Part shown: positions 43,762-55,766 of the stretch, one piece after another | Layout of the letters: the number at the start of each line of letters is the position of its first letter | Position numbering within the stretch: the first letter of the stretch is position 1 | Assembly (NCBI GenBank): GCA_916700875.1 | Contig: CAKAKS010000004.1 | Span: forward strand, 14,280,534-14,344,533 | Direction: 5' to 3' | Source of the DNA: Sebastes aleutianus | Lineage: Eukaryota > Chordata > Actinopteri > Perciformes > Sebastidae | DNA: 64,000 nucleotides | Translations under genes and position numbers: made by a program | Notes under the pieces: model-generated | Seen by the model: the letters and a program-made list of their open reading frames with translations, nothing else | Told to the model about the DNA's origin: nothing | The model's database searches: none

Positions 43762-44505
43762 CGTATCCTCATACACGGGTTGATATGATACGAAAAGTTA
43801 TACCTAATTTTGTATGCGATTTCCTGCAAATGTCCAGCAACGCGTGACGCATGTGTCAATTTCTGCTCCAGTCTTCAGAGGAAACAACTTGGTTAGGTTT
43901 AGCCAACAAAACTACTTCATTAGGTTTAGGCAACAAAACTATATTAGTTAGGTTTAGGCAACAAAACTACTTAGGTTTAGGAAAAGATCAACTTGGTTAG
44001 GTTTAGGCAACAAAACTACTTAGTAGGCTTAGGCAACATAACTACTTAGTTAGCTTTAGGCAACAAAACTACTTAGGTTTAGGAAAAGATCAACTTGGTT
44101 AGGTTTAGGCAACAAAACTACTTAGTAGGCTTAGGCAACATAACTACTTAGTTAGCTTTAGGCAACAAAACTACTTAGGTTTAGAAAAGGGTCGACTTAG
44201 TTAGATTTAGGAAACAAAACTACTTAGTTAGGTTTAGGAAAAGGTTGAATTGGTTAGGTTTAGGCAACAACACTACTTAGTTAGGTTAAGGAAAAATCGT
44301 GGTTTGGGTTAAAAGTACGGAACTCACGTAACAAATAAATCTATTTTTTGACCCACCCGACCTCCTCCCATATGCAGCATTTGGCGCTCTTTATACTTTC
44401 TGGTTCACAGTTACGTGGATTACATACGAATTGATTTTGTGGGAGGTATACAAATCACAGTGCATTACTTTTTCGTAGTTATAGTTACGAACGGTGTATG
44501 AGAAC
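43762..44505. mobile_element. Element with internal tandem array (ggtttaggcaacaaaact)
   Basis: The ends are weakly inverted (tcctcatacacgg at left, accgtt/ggtgtatgagaaca at right). Between 43,890 and 44,300 the word ggtttaggcaacaaaactac recurs about ten times at 20-30 base spacing. A 102-base block is repeated exactly or nearly so, starting at 43,981 and 44,083. The 28.4-kb element is a relative. Confidence 0.7.
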
Positions 44506-47129
44506 AGTTTGCAAGAATAGTATTAGAGGGAAGTAAGAAAATAATTTGTGAAGAATAGCTTCGCAGGATTGTCTAATGGTTGAAAGATTTCTCCTTTAAA
44601 GGAACATTCTGTGATCTGAATGTAAACAAAAGTGCCCACTAAAATTCAAAACAGACATTTTAAACCTCCTTTAAACTATGAGTAAAACATGTTTGCACCC
44701 TGCTGATGTGTTTGTGGGGCACAAACTTAAATAATGCTTCTCTACAGGGGTCAATCAAACATCATATTGTAATCATATAAAAGATGTATCAAATTCCTGT
44801 TTTTAGTTTTACTGCATGCGTTACTGTCTTAAACTGTGCGTGATTGTCATATAAACCACATAAAGCGTTGCATAATGTGATTTTGGGAGGGAACTCATAT
44901 TGCTTTTTTATGTGTCCTCAGCTGTTTGCAAAGCATTTCGTTGTCTCGCCTCTCCTCCGGCTCCTACTGCCGTCCTGTGGCTAACAAAAGAGATAGTGTG
45001 ACACCTACTAAATTACTGGTGTACAGTGATTGATTGACTTGTTGTTGGCCTGCCATGACCACTGGAATGCACCTCGTGTGAAAGGTGCCTCCAACAAACA
45101 CACTGGTGCATACCTCCTCAGGTTACCTGGAGCAGCACACCAGGTATTATAAATCTCATTGTGTGATGAGAAAAAAAAACAGGGTAAAGAAAAAAAATGA
45201 ATAAAAACATTGCCTCCTTCCTTTTATGTATCAAAGAAAATATGTGCTTTTCTCCAGGTGTGGGTTATTCCACTTTGCTTGTAATGTGATAGGAGGCTAA
45301 TGCAAAACACCTGACCCTGAAATGAAATGCAGCATATAATGTAATAAAGTGCATTGTCTGATTGGTTATGGTAATTCTTCATTTAGCCACAATAACCTAA
45401 AGCTCAGCTGCCTCAAATTCAGTAAAATCACTTAAAACAGATGTGGCTCTGAGGGTCCATATATGAAAAATGTGCCTCCCGGCAGAGGTACCACCAAAAA
45501 ACCTGGTCCTCAAATGTGTAGGAGTGTCTTCATGCATTGTTATATTTTACTGTATGGTATAAATCAAAACTTATAGAGGTGCTGAGAATAAAAAGCATCT
45601 GACATTTTTAGCGTGACAGTTCCGCCGTTCCCGTGTTTAAGTGGCGGTGGGAGCTTTGTGGCGCTAGGCCCGAGATCTCCTCCTGTTAAGCACACATCCT
45701 GTAGGCTTTGTCCCCTGGCAGTGACCTGATCCAGCAGGAGGAAGCAACCAATCAGGAAAATATTAGATCAGCTCTGGGAAAAATTAATAAAAATTCTCTC
45801 AAGTCTGCCTCACCTACTGTACTGAACCATGAGATTCATACACAAGAGTAAAGGCGTGCACTTTATGTGCTTTCATCAGAGCGACTCCATTAAACTCCCC
45901 CCCCCCTCTTCAGGTTCAAATGATCTATGGGCATCATGATACGCTTGTGGAAGGTGTTGTGTTCCTCACTGCCGACGTCCAGACAAGGGTGGTCTGTGCA
46001 ACCGGATCCTTTGACATCACGGAGAACATGAAAACATGAAACATAGTTATTGATCACAGCGTCCGCACTAATCAAATAGCACCCTGGTTTGTTTGAAGTT
46101 AAAAATGGTTACAGTGGGTGTTTACCGTTGCACTTCAGGACCCTCCAGCCGCGCCCCTCTTAAACATACACAGACAGAAGTGTTATTTGTATTGTTAAAT
46201 TTACATTAAGTCCATTTTAATTGCATCAAGCCACTAAGCAGATCTTACAATAATGGGCCTGACAGAGAAAATTGCAATCATCTGTGAAGGGCCTGCGGCG
46301 GTGTAATGGACAAACCTGATTAATTTAATCTTGTTGCACTCCATTATGGCTGCACTTTATCATTTCAACAGATGGAGCACCAAGAAATTAAAAAATGCTC
46401 TCAAGGATATGTGGCACTTCCCATCCACTCGAACCCCCTTTATCGTAAGGTGTGTGGGCTGCTGTGTTGAAATGAAGGAACCTTTGGGTGAGTGCATTTT
46501 CCAGCCCAAATGAGATTATGTGAACAGTCAATTGATGCAACAAATCATCAGGATTGTCTTGTGATGTATTGCTGAAGGCTGTTAAGGGCTGTCCATCCAA
46601 TCATGTAGTCCAATGAGTTGATATTATCAAAGGCGTAGAATGACAATTGCTTTACTATATGGAGGCGCAAGCATGAATGCTGCATTCATTCAATTGTTAT
46701 CTAAAAGCTGCTATTTTCACACACAAGCTGGAAGTACATTTTCCTGATATATCCTATTGTGTGCGCCAAAGTGAACTACAATAATAGTTTAAAGAGGTCA
46801 AAATTCCAGCAAAACTTATAGAATAAAGAACAACTTCATTTTTATTTTTTTATACCACAAAGTGTTGCTGGAGCTTTGACTTCTTTAGATTTTTTCCCTG
46901 CTCCATGCACTGCGGAAGTAGATAAAGTTCTGCCAGAAATCCCTATTCTAATAGTCAATTTATACAATAAATACTTCCTTTGCCTGTAACATGAAGCAAT
47001 ATGTCTTTGTGTCCCCTCATCACAGGTTGCATGTCTATAAGCTGTAAAGAGTTCAATCAAAGATTAAATTTTCCCCTTGCACACTGTTTAATTTTAATAA
47101 TTTTCAAGGACAGTATTTCTCAAGAATAT
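44506..47129. other. Gene desert, unique DNA
   Basis: 46,250-46,560 is non-repetitive with homeodomain-like TAAT words (gattaatttaatcttgttgc). A repeat related to 3,055-3,190 lies at 46,792-46,950. No coding exon seen. Confidence 0.45.
46792..46950. repeat. Second copy of the trpa1-intron repeat
   Basis: agaggtcaaaattccagcaa, gttgctggagctttgacttc, ctgccagaaatccctattct correspond in the same order to 3,060-3,187. The inner loop of this copy has gained an AT-rich insertion. Confidence 0.6.
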
Positions 47130-47310
47130 ATAACCTTTATTTAACTAGGAAATCACTTTGAGATTAAAACCTCTTTTACAATTGGGACCTATAGCCAAGA
47201 CTGGGTCAAATAGCAGCATCCAACACATAACAAGACAACAACATTGAGCAACAATACGACAAAGTACGACAAAATACATTAGTGCATTAACAGTGCAGCG
47301 TGTTGGTCAT
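47130..47310. repeat. Interspersed repeat (tttatttaactagg type)
   Basis: tttatttaactaggaaatca...ctttgagattaaaacctctttt...acaattgggacctatagcca is a decayed member of a widespread teleost repeat; a relative is in the msc intron at 16,775. Confidence 0.5.
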
Positions 47311-47454
47311 GTGTTTGTTAAGAAAGAAGCAAATATAAATACTTCCTGCTATAAGGAAATTATTTCAGGACCCATATAGGGTCCAGAATTCAAGCATTAA
47401 ACATCTGATAATTAAAGTAGATACTCAATAAGACGCTCCCATTCACAATGAAAA

Positions 47455-47830
47455 CCATTCAACAATCATGATGGTTATATAGGTCATTTCACTAGAACAG
47501 CAGGTGATGGCCAAATCATGTTACCTCATTCAAAATCTAATGCCTTAAAAAAGACCATCAATCATTGGAATAGCTGCCTTCTTTACATCCGTCAATCCTC
47601 TAACAAATCCTCATTCAAATACCATCTAAGAATACATTACTGCAGCAGCTGATCGATAGTCCAGTGTTGGTCATGTATGGTTCTTCTTTTGTTCCTTTTC
47701 CCTGATGATGGGCCTTGAGGATTAATTGGTTGTGGAAGATGTGTATGAATGTGAAATTTATATATGTTTGGAAAATTTGAATGTTATTAATGTAACACAA
47801 ATATGATGTTGTATATAGTATGTAGTACAG
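47455..47830 (+). pseudogene. Non-LTR retrotransposon 3' remnant
   Basis: The + frame ending with TGA at 47,650-47,652 reads ...GHFTRTAGDGQIMLPHSKSNA, then LKKTINHWNSCLLYIRQSSN, then KSSFKYHLRIHYCSS. The HWNSLP-type motif followed by SSNKSSFKYHLR and a stop is the usual C-terminal end of a LINE reverse-transcriptase protein. Only about 66 codons remain; the rest of the ORF is missing, as in 5'-truncated insertions. The following 180 bases are probably its 3' UTR. Confidence 0.65.
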
Positions 47831-48062
47831 TACATCTCTCCCCCCTCTCTCTGGATATGAACTAGAGCGCCACCTATAGGTCCCTATATTTATTTATTTA
47901 AAAATAATCCCCATTAGCTGATACCAATGGCACCAGCTAGTCTTCCTGGGGTCCGAAATCAAGTACATTACATTTATCACATAGCAAGCACCATAATGTG
48001 GTTTACCACAGCAAAAGCATGTTTAATATTTGGGCACTCTCAAAGAATTGAAGTGGATTTAA

Positions 48063-48423
48063 AGGTCCCATATTATAAAAAAATGAGATTTTCATGTTTT
48101 TTGTTATTTTTTATTATAAAGCAGGCTTAAGTCCTATATAAATACTGTGAAAGTATCGAAACACTCAATCCACAGGGAAATACACACAGCCCGTATTCAG
48201 AAACTCTGCATTTGAAACAAGCTGTCAGGATTTCTGCCCATTCGTGATGTCACGAATATACAATATTTAGACCCTTTACACAGTTTTAAATGTAAACATT
48301 CTAAATGTGTCCCAGTTTATTCCTTAAATAAAGTTTTTTTTTTAACATTACAGCATGTAAACATGTTCTAGTAGAAACACAAAATACAAGTATGAACCTG
48401 AAAATTAGCATAATATGGGACCT
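48063..48423. mobile_element. piggyBac-like MITE, perfect ends
   Basis: The ends are AGGTCCCATATTAT and its exact reverse complement, flanked by TTAA (48,059-48,062 and 48,424-48,427). It is 361 bases. It is the same family as 5,772-6,306 but better preserved, so probably younger. Confidence 0.88.
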
Positions 48424-48571
48424 TTAATGACTAATTAATCTGCAAATTAAAGCTTTATTATATTTTAAAAATGATCTAAAACAAATGGCAGTTTTATCTA
48501 AACTAACTACATTAGCTGAATTTAAAAAATATCAGATTCTATGTCATTGACAGGTAAAATCAACCTGTAAT

Positions 48572-48577
48572 ATTATA

Positions 48578-48616
<39 letters not shown>

Positions 48617-48715
48617 GTGTGCGCGCGCGCGCGTGTGTGTGTGTGCGTGTCCGTGTAGAGTTGTCCTCGTGCCTGGCTGTTACATCTGATACCAGTGGGC
48701 AGCGCGCGCGCGCAC
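48572..48715. repeat. (TG)n / (CG)n alternating purine-pyrimidine tract
   Basis: A TG run, then gcgcgcgcgcg, then more TG (48,573-48,650), and a second CG run near 48,700 (cagcgcgcgcgcgcacagac). It lies directly upstream of the candidate exon below. Confidence 0.9.
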
Positions 48716-48739
48716 AGACCGACGCATGCGGATCTATCT

Positions 48740-48984
48740 TGTTGTCAATTCACTGTAACCTTCCGACTCTGCAGAGCGTTAAAAACTTTTGTAGCTTTTT
48801 ATGACGGACATTTATAAGCTTTTTCCAACTTCTTTTCCAACCTCGCTTTGGTGAATGTCACGGACACATTTACCAGCCAGCAGCAGAGAAAGAAGAAGCT
48901 GAGTGACGCGTCTGAAGACATAAAGTTTATGAATATGGACGGAGAGACTTGTTGCATGTGGTGACAGCGGTGATACAGTAAAAG
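48740..48984 (+). other. Candidate non-coding first exon (eya1 5' UTR?)
   Basis: This GC-balanced, CpG-containing stretch ends gatacagtaaaag|gtaggt, a strong donor at 48,985. It follows the alternating CG tract and includes tgacgcgtctgaagacataa. It has no long open frame. Vertebrate gene order TRPA1-MSC-EYA1 on one strand predicts that the next gene is eya1, which has non-coding 5' exons. The start is not determined and the eya1 link is inference from synteny. Confidence 0.35.
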
Positions 48985-49216
48985 GTAGGTAGCAATGAGG
49001 CGACCCTATTTGTCTTTCGTGTCATTTTTTTGTTGCCAATGTCAATTAGTTTTTCCCCTGTGTGTGTGGTGAATTGACAGCGTGGTATTGAGCCATTTCC
49101 AATATGGGCGGAGACAGCAGCAGTTATTGACAGCTAGATAGCCCCATGAATGATAGCAAAGAGATCACTCCGCAGTGATAAATTAGAGCTGGGCAAATTA
49201 AGGCTTTCATAGGACA

Positions 49217-49595
49217 AACAAACTCAATTAACTCAATTTATTTATCATAGTTAGTTCATTTTTATATAACTAACTATGTTAAATAAATTGAGTTAATTAT
49301 CATAGTTAGTTATATAAAAAAAGAACTAACTATGATTAATAAATTGAGTTAATTATCATAGTTAGTTATATAAAAAATAACTAACTATGATAAATAAATT
49401 GAGTTAATTATCATAGTTAGTTCTCATAACTATGATATATTAACTCAATTTATTTATCATAGTTAGTTCTTTTTTACATAACTAACTATGATAAATAAAT
49501 TGAGTTAATATATCATAGTTAGTTCTCATAGTATGAACTAACTATGATATATTAACTAAATTTATTTATCATAGTTAGTTCTTTTTTTATATAAC
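49217..49595. repeat. Palindromic array of a 27-base word
   Basis: The word aactcaatttatttatcata-gttagtt and its reverse complement aactaactatgataaataaa-ttgagtt alternate about a dozen times, joined by short AT spacers (atataaaaaa, ctcat). Every neighbour can pair with the next, giving many overlapping hairpins. Confidence 0.92.
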
Positions 49596-50861
49596 GCTAT
49601 ATATTTAAATTGTAGTTTTAGTTTGTAAAGCCTTCTTTTAATTTATTTTAAGTGTTTACCATTCCTAAAAAGAATTAGGGTCATATACTTAGCCTATAGC
49701 TTACAACTGAGTCCTAAAAACTAACATATATTTCAGTTGATGTTCCATTAAAACAAGCCTCTGTTTGAGTGCACTTGCATTGTGCAATATTTTGTAACAT
49801 GTGTTGTCTGACATTTTCCCCCAATAGCATACTATACTGTGAGACTAACATGCTTTCACTGCCAGAAATATACAGGCCGATGCAGGTAGTTCAAGTTGCA
49901 CACAGGACATTTATCAAAATATCATTTGCCTTAAGTTAACAGCAGTTGTACCTGGGTTTTGCTCTCATTCATTCTGCCCTGGGCTGCAGTCATTTTTCTG
50001 TCTAATTATTTCCTTTTTTTACTTGACAGTGATGGATAGCAGGTTAAAAATGGACATTTTCTCCTCAGTTAGTGTATGTTGGATTGACTCGAGCATGCAT
50101 GGTGTTCTTCCCTCAGACCAAAGGACCTTGGAAAGATTGTGTTCCCCTCTGCTTTTCCCATTCAAATATGATACAGTTTGTCTTCATTTTCCTCTGACTT
50201 GGACTCATTTTCATGATATATAGCCGAAGCACATCATCAAGACAGAAGTGTAGGTTATGTCGAAGTTATGCCATCATGATTACAGTCTAGGTTGCAGACG
50301 CAGGCCTTCTACCAGTGCAACAGTTCTGAATAAGCATTAAAGATGGTGGTTCCCTGATTGGGTGTTTTTCTTTGTCTCACAGAACCAAGTTGTCAAATAT
50401 CCGTAATCCTTCGGTTTTATAAATGTCAATTCAAGAAGCTGCCATATTTATGCACCTGGTTAAATGTTATGATGAGGTCACTGGCTCGCTTCTGACTTGA
50501 GGTCATACTGGAAGTGCATGGGTCCACGGTTGCACAAACCATGTGGCTCTGTAATCACAATGGTAGACTGGTGGTTTCTCTGTCTGTCTCATCTGGTCTC
50601 CATGTTTTTAGTGTAATCTCAAATGTTGCTTACGTGTCAGGTTTACAGACTCTTGATACTCCGACAAACCTTCGACAAACTGTGACTTTCTTGACTTGCA
50701 AAATGATCTTTTAAATTGACAAACATCATATGTGTGATTCATGGCGTAATTCAAACAGGATCAAATAATTATTTGTCTTTCGCCGTTGACTAATGACTAC
50801 CGTACATATTTTCTCCGAAATAAGATCCCATGGGGTCCACCGGAAGGGGAGGGACTTCACT
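49596..50861. other. Unique DNA between the candidate exons
   Basis: No gene, element end or long simple repeat seen. Confidence 0.5.
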
Positions 50862-51410
50862 TCTCTATAGATGGACGACGCATCTCCACTTCCTCCCACT
50901 GTACAAAAGTGAAGCTATAATATCCCAGATATGGGAGCTGCCGTCTTGAGAATTTGACGTCATTTGGAGCCAGAGTCTGCGCAGTAGTGATTGGCGGGCT
51001 GGAGCCGCGGTATCGAGGACCCGCCTTCACACCTGTCTGAGCCAATCACGAGCCGAGCTTGGCCGCAGCTAGAAAAACACATCAACTAGACATAGTATCT
51101 CTTTAACTACATTTATGATCAAATTAATCGTAGAATTGATCTTCTATTACACAAACTCGTGACCCGTTATGGAAAGTTAAAGTTACATTGCCTCTCTCAT
51201 ACAATTCCAGAGCCTCCGGTTCCGCGACTACTTCACTCAAAGCAGCTGTCAATCACAGCTGTCAATCATGACGTGACGTCTCACTCCCTTTTTATAGCAT
51301 AAACCAATTCATAGCAGGACCTATACTGCAGCCAGCCACCAGGGGGCGATCGAGATGTTTTGACTTCACTTTTGAGGAGCTGTCATGTCGTCCATCTTTA
51401 TATACAGTCT
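50862..51410. mobile_element. TIR element, relative of 2,414-2,992
   Basis: The right end gtcgtccatctttatataca...gtct and the left atagatggacgacg...cacttcctcccactgtacaa match the other copy in inverse orientation. Inner landmarks such as gcagccagccaccagggggc and agctgtcaatcatgacgtga are shared. The left terminus is decayed. Confidence 0.75.
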
Positions 51411-51521
51411 ACAGTATATGGTATAGATGTGCAACATGTATGATCAAGGGACAGGAATGTCTACAAAGTTAGTCTTCCCACTTGATACTGCTACCTGTAT
51501 TTTCTTAATAGTTCTACTAAT

Positions 51522-51740
51522 TAGGGCTGCAACTTTCATTGTTGATTAATCTAGGGTGAGGCTACCGATTATTTCCCGATTAATTGTTTTAAAAAAGAAA
51601 ATGGTGAAAAATGGCCATCACAGTTTACTAAAGCCCAAGGTGGCGTCTTCACACTGCTTGTTTTAACCGACCAACACTCAAAGATATCCAGTTTATGGTC
51701 TCATAAGACAAATAAATGCAAGTCTGGACTTTTCTTTTCT
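51522..51740 (+). mobile_element. Truncated hAT-like MITE (tagggctgcaac family)
   Basis: tagggctgcaactttcattg...ttgattaatct and aaaatggtgaaaaatggcc...aaagcccaaggtggcgtctt follow the order of the element at 59,068. The right terminus gttgcagccc is missing. Confidence 0.7.
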
Positions 51741-53996
51741 TAGGATGATCTCACATCCTCTGAATGATATGTTTTATTGACATCTTTATTGACACTGTGG
51801 AATATCTTGTTTTGTTTTTACCCAGTTTCATTTTGCTGCATTCTGTATTTTCATTCACTGACCTGAGATGGAACAGCTGTGACTTAATGATTCAAGTTCA
51901 GAAATTCATTTGGTTTTAAAAAGTGTGGTAGCACAGCAGGAATACTGCAATGTATCATGTCTGCAGCAATGAACAGAACAAGTTTTATTCACACATGTAC
52001 CATATTCCCTATGTACTGTACATGTGCTTCACGTTTTCTTTAAGACTTGACTTCAGAGGCGAGTTCTCCAGTCTGTTCTCCTTACTTTTGAAGTTACATG
52101 CTCCTCCAATTACTGGGGCCATGCAGTCTCCCCTATGGTGTCCTTGGACAGCTCTTTGAGTGCCTGAAAATGTTGCGGACCATTAATTCTGGATTGTCTT
52201 CATCTGTTTGCATAATTTTCCCTCCGTAACCATTTTCCTCCCCCATTTTCACAGCCAGTGCTCACAGGTTTTTTTCTTCTCTTTTATGAATGTTTGAGTC
52301 TTCGAGAGATTTCAATTTTGTATTATTTTTTCAATACCACTGACAGTTGTTAAACTTTTACATGAGCCTGTTTTATGGTATACCGCCTGTCAGCTGTATA
52401 CTGTACACAGCATGTGTGTTTTACAGCCTGCGTGCTGATGTTGCCTATTGAAACTCTTCACCTGCCAGCATATATAGATTTACACATGTATTCAACAATA
52501 TTTTTTATACTTTTTATTAAAATTTCCAAAGACATAAACAAAGCAGAGCAGTCAGTAAGCAGAAAATCAATTTTGTGTTTAAAAAAAAGGGAGTGTTTTC
52601 TTTAACCTTATGCATTTTCTAGGTTTTTCAGTTAGACTAATTTGCTGTCAGGCAGGAGGTTGTTTTTGCAACTCAGGCAGACTCCAGAAATTAATTTATC
52701 CAAATAACCAAGTCCTCCTGGGCCTTGGAGGTTGGGACACTGAAATGGCCCTGGTAGGCAACGCCGCCTTTTGATGTCTGGAATGTTTTGGCTGACTTAG
52801 AGCAGGCGACTGGAGTGGAGGGATCATTTTCACTGACCCATGGGATTTTTAACCATTTTCATATACTGAGAACAAAACAAAGTGAGGAAAAATGCCTGAG
52901 CTGATTTGCATCGACTTTGCTATCAAAAAAACTGAGGGGAAAAAAATGAAGTGAGACTGATTTACGGGATCTTTAGTATTTTTAGGACATATTAGGATGT
53001 GTTCTATGTTGTTCATCATGCACGTTAAAAAAAGAGTTTCCAAATTGTTGCAATTAGGCTTGGCACTTTGGCCTAACTTTAAAAAGAATTCAGCCTTATA
53101 ATAAAAATGTCCTTCATTAATGCTCTCTGAGTGCTAATTAGGTGGTCATTTGGACTGTGGGCAAAGTAAATACAAGGCCCATCCTAATAATACAAACACT
53201 CTGATTGTACACTTTCATTGTATAAAAGCCCCTTAGGTGCATGCACTGTTGGTGTATAATTTGTTATATCCAATATAAAAGACGGTAGTTACATTAATAA
53301 AATGAATTCCTATCAGACTTTAATTACAACAACTAAATGCTATGCTTTTATTAAACAAGCCCGAGGAAAGGGAAGTGCAGGAAACCAGGCGGTCTTGAGT
53401 AACGGGCCGCTTGAGTTTCCAGCGTAATAAATAATTCACAGGTCCTGTGTGATGAGCTGCTGAGGACAGAAATCCCTAATGACAGCTTTTTATAACCTAT
53501 GACTCAGCTGGCCATTATGCTTCTGACATCCTTACACAGACCACATTCCCTCTGCATGCTCAGTGCTCGCTCTCCTCTCACTCCGCACTGCTTCGCCTAC
53601 CGCATTGACAAAAAGGAGTTGTATTACTAAGTACTATATACAGTCTCTTAATGAGAGAAATTAAATGGAAAACATAATAAAATTTAATTATTGTATGTTA
53701 AATTTATTCTTTTGAAAGGTGCTGTAAAGGGTTATTCCTTAACAAAATGTATCTATACTAACTTGTAAAAGCTGTTTTTATGTTTTTATTATATTTAGCA
53801 AGTGTCTTTTTCATGTCTTTTCTTACTTCCTGCCAAGAAATTTCACTTTCTACAGAATTAATGTTATCAACCAGTCTCCATGTCTTCCATCTGAAGTAAT
53901 TTGTCAAGTGTGAAAAATGCTGAAATTGTTGTATTGTAATTGTTTATAGTTAAACTGTGGTTATTAATTTCTCTCCATTGTCATTTCCTGCGTTAG
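51741..53996. other. Unique DNA, partly conserved-looking
   Basis: No bounded elements. 52,640-52,850 and 53,330-53,600 are non-repetitive and balanced, plausible regulatory DNA. No coding exon. Confidence 0.4.
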
Positions 53997-54057
53997 GTCC
54001 ATGCAGGAGGGACTGAGCTAACCTTAACGCCTGTTGCTACTGCGGTGTATGTGTGAG
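53997..54057 (+). other. Candidate non-coding internal exon (eya1 5' UTR?)
   Basis: A 61-base segment bounded by a good acceptor (ctctccattgtcatttcctg-cgttag) and a strong donor (GAG|gtaaga). It holds a seven-codon upstream frame including its stop (ATG CAG GAG GGA CTG AGC TAA, 54,001-54,021). Size, splice strength and position after the candidate first exon suit an eya1 5' UTR exon. I cannot confirm by comparison. Confidence 0.4.
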
Positions 54058-55766
54058 GTAAGAGACTGAATAATTGAGTTTCTCCAGTCTGCTTAAGGCC
54101 TGCGACTGATCAAGTGTTACAGTCTTTGATTGGCATAATGGCAACGTACCCCCCCAGGTAAGGTCAGTCCGAGCAACATCTGGGTCTATTAAGCATTATG
54201 CAACTCCCAGTATGAAAGGCAAGGCCTCATATGGTATTGGTTGATATCATTATTGTTATCATTTCCAAACCCCAGCTCTCACTAAGAATAGGTGGTTAAT
54301 TTTAGATGCAAAAAAAGATCCGATTACTCAGGCCTCTGCTTGTGGTTGTCCCCAGAGTTAGTGCAGGGAAATAAATCTGGTGGCCTTGATTAAGTACCTG
54401 ACAATAGAGTTAGCACAGCACTAGTGGTTTATAGTAATACAGCGGACATGGGCAATTAGGCCCACCAAGTAATTTACAGTACTGCTCGCAGGTGGTGACC
54501 TGGTATGAGCTTGGGACCACCTCAGTAACAAATTAGCTCGTATAGGCAAGCAGAGTAGCAGCTCTGTAGGACTTCCAAATAAAGCAAAGTAATCAAAGAT
54601 TATAAAAAGCTCGACGCGTTTTTCAAATTTGTTATGATTTTGTTCCTGTGAAAGGAATAACATATGGCGCTGGGGTTTTTTATCCGTAATTTTCTGGAGA
54701 ATGAATGATCACTTTTATACGTTGTTGATCTTTTTACGTCAGCGTGGAGCGCTCTCCTCTCGCTGCTACCTATTAATTATGAAATAGTGTAGGTCTTGGC
54801 CATTTCATTTTACTACTTCTTCCTGCTGAACTTGGTGTGAAAGGCTGCTGTTCTTAAATAGGTGTATTAAAGTAAGAGTGGGGAACGTTTCCCCCCCAGC
54901 GCCCACTCTCTCCAGCATTATGTCATCAGAGTCAAAAAGGCACGGCTGAAGAAAAATAGCTTGTTTCGCACATGATAGACACCTTAACACATGGAGCAAA
55001 TGGAGCGGGGCATGTGGCTACTTCTCTTTACTAGAGCAGGACACACAGCACCGGCCTTCATTCACACAGTCATACAGTCATACAGTAGGTGTATTATAAT
55101 CCTTGAATGGACCTAATGTCATATTTAACATTTTAGAGAGATTTGTCTCTTATCCTAAAATGAAATTTAATGATTTTCTTGGTAATTAGAAGATGATGAC
55201 CCACATTGTATTAATAGATTATCTTCTTTTTATATAATATTTCATACACAGCAAGATCCTCTTAATACTAAATGTATTTTAATGCCATTTATTAGATAAC
55301 ACTTTTATCATTGTATTGTATCGCGTGTAACAGTGAAGAAAAACAGTGCCCTCTTCTGCCTGCCTGCCTATCTCTATTGTGTCACCCACAGATTGAAACA
55401 TTACTTCAGGTTTTGCTGTAGTTTACTGGCGCTCTGTGGCTTATCAGCCTCTTGTACAGGTCAGCCACTGGGCTGAGTGTCAGGACCCCTGCAATAACTC
55501 TGACCACCGTTATCCCCACTGTCAGCACGTAGGCCTTAGTGTGAGCTGATTTCATCAAGGCCACCACAGTATAGTGGTCGCCCTGCTTCCCATGATGGAC
55601 CACTGCTGGGCTGGTTTCCTCAGCAAGCCTCTTTCATTCAACACAAACATGTCTTGTGCAGTAAATGCAGTTTCTTCCTGTGTAGATCCTGATTGGTCTG
55701 TCTCTTTGTTGTGTTTGTGGACAGACACAGGAACTCCAAATTTAAAGTAGCTTTATATTAAAAAAG
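54058..55766. other. Unique DNA, candidate intronic regulatory DNA
   Basis: 54,160-55,030 is largely non-repetitive with TAAT-rich words; 55,400-55,620 is GC-richer. No gene or element ends seen. Confidence 0.4.

Noticed and set aside
43890..44300. Interstitial telomere sequence
   Set aside because: TTAGG words occur, but the repeating unit is about 20-27 bases with caacaaaactac between them, not TTAGGG.
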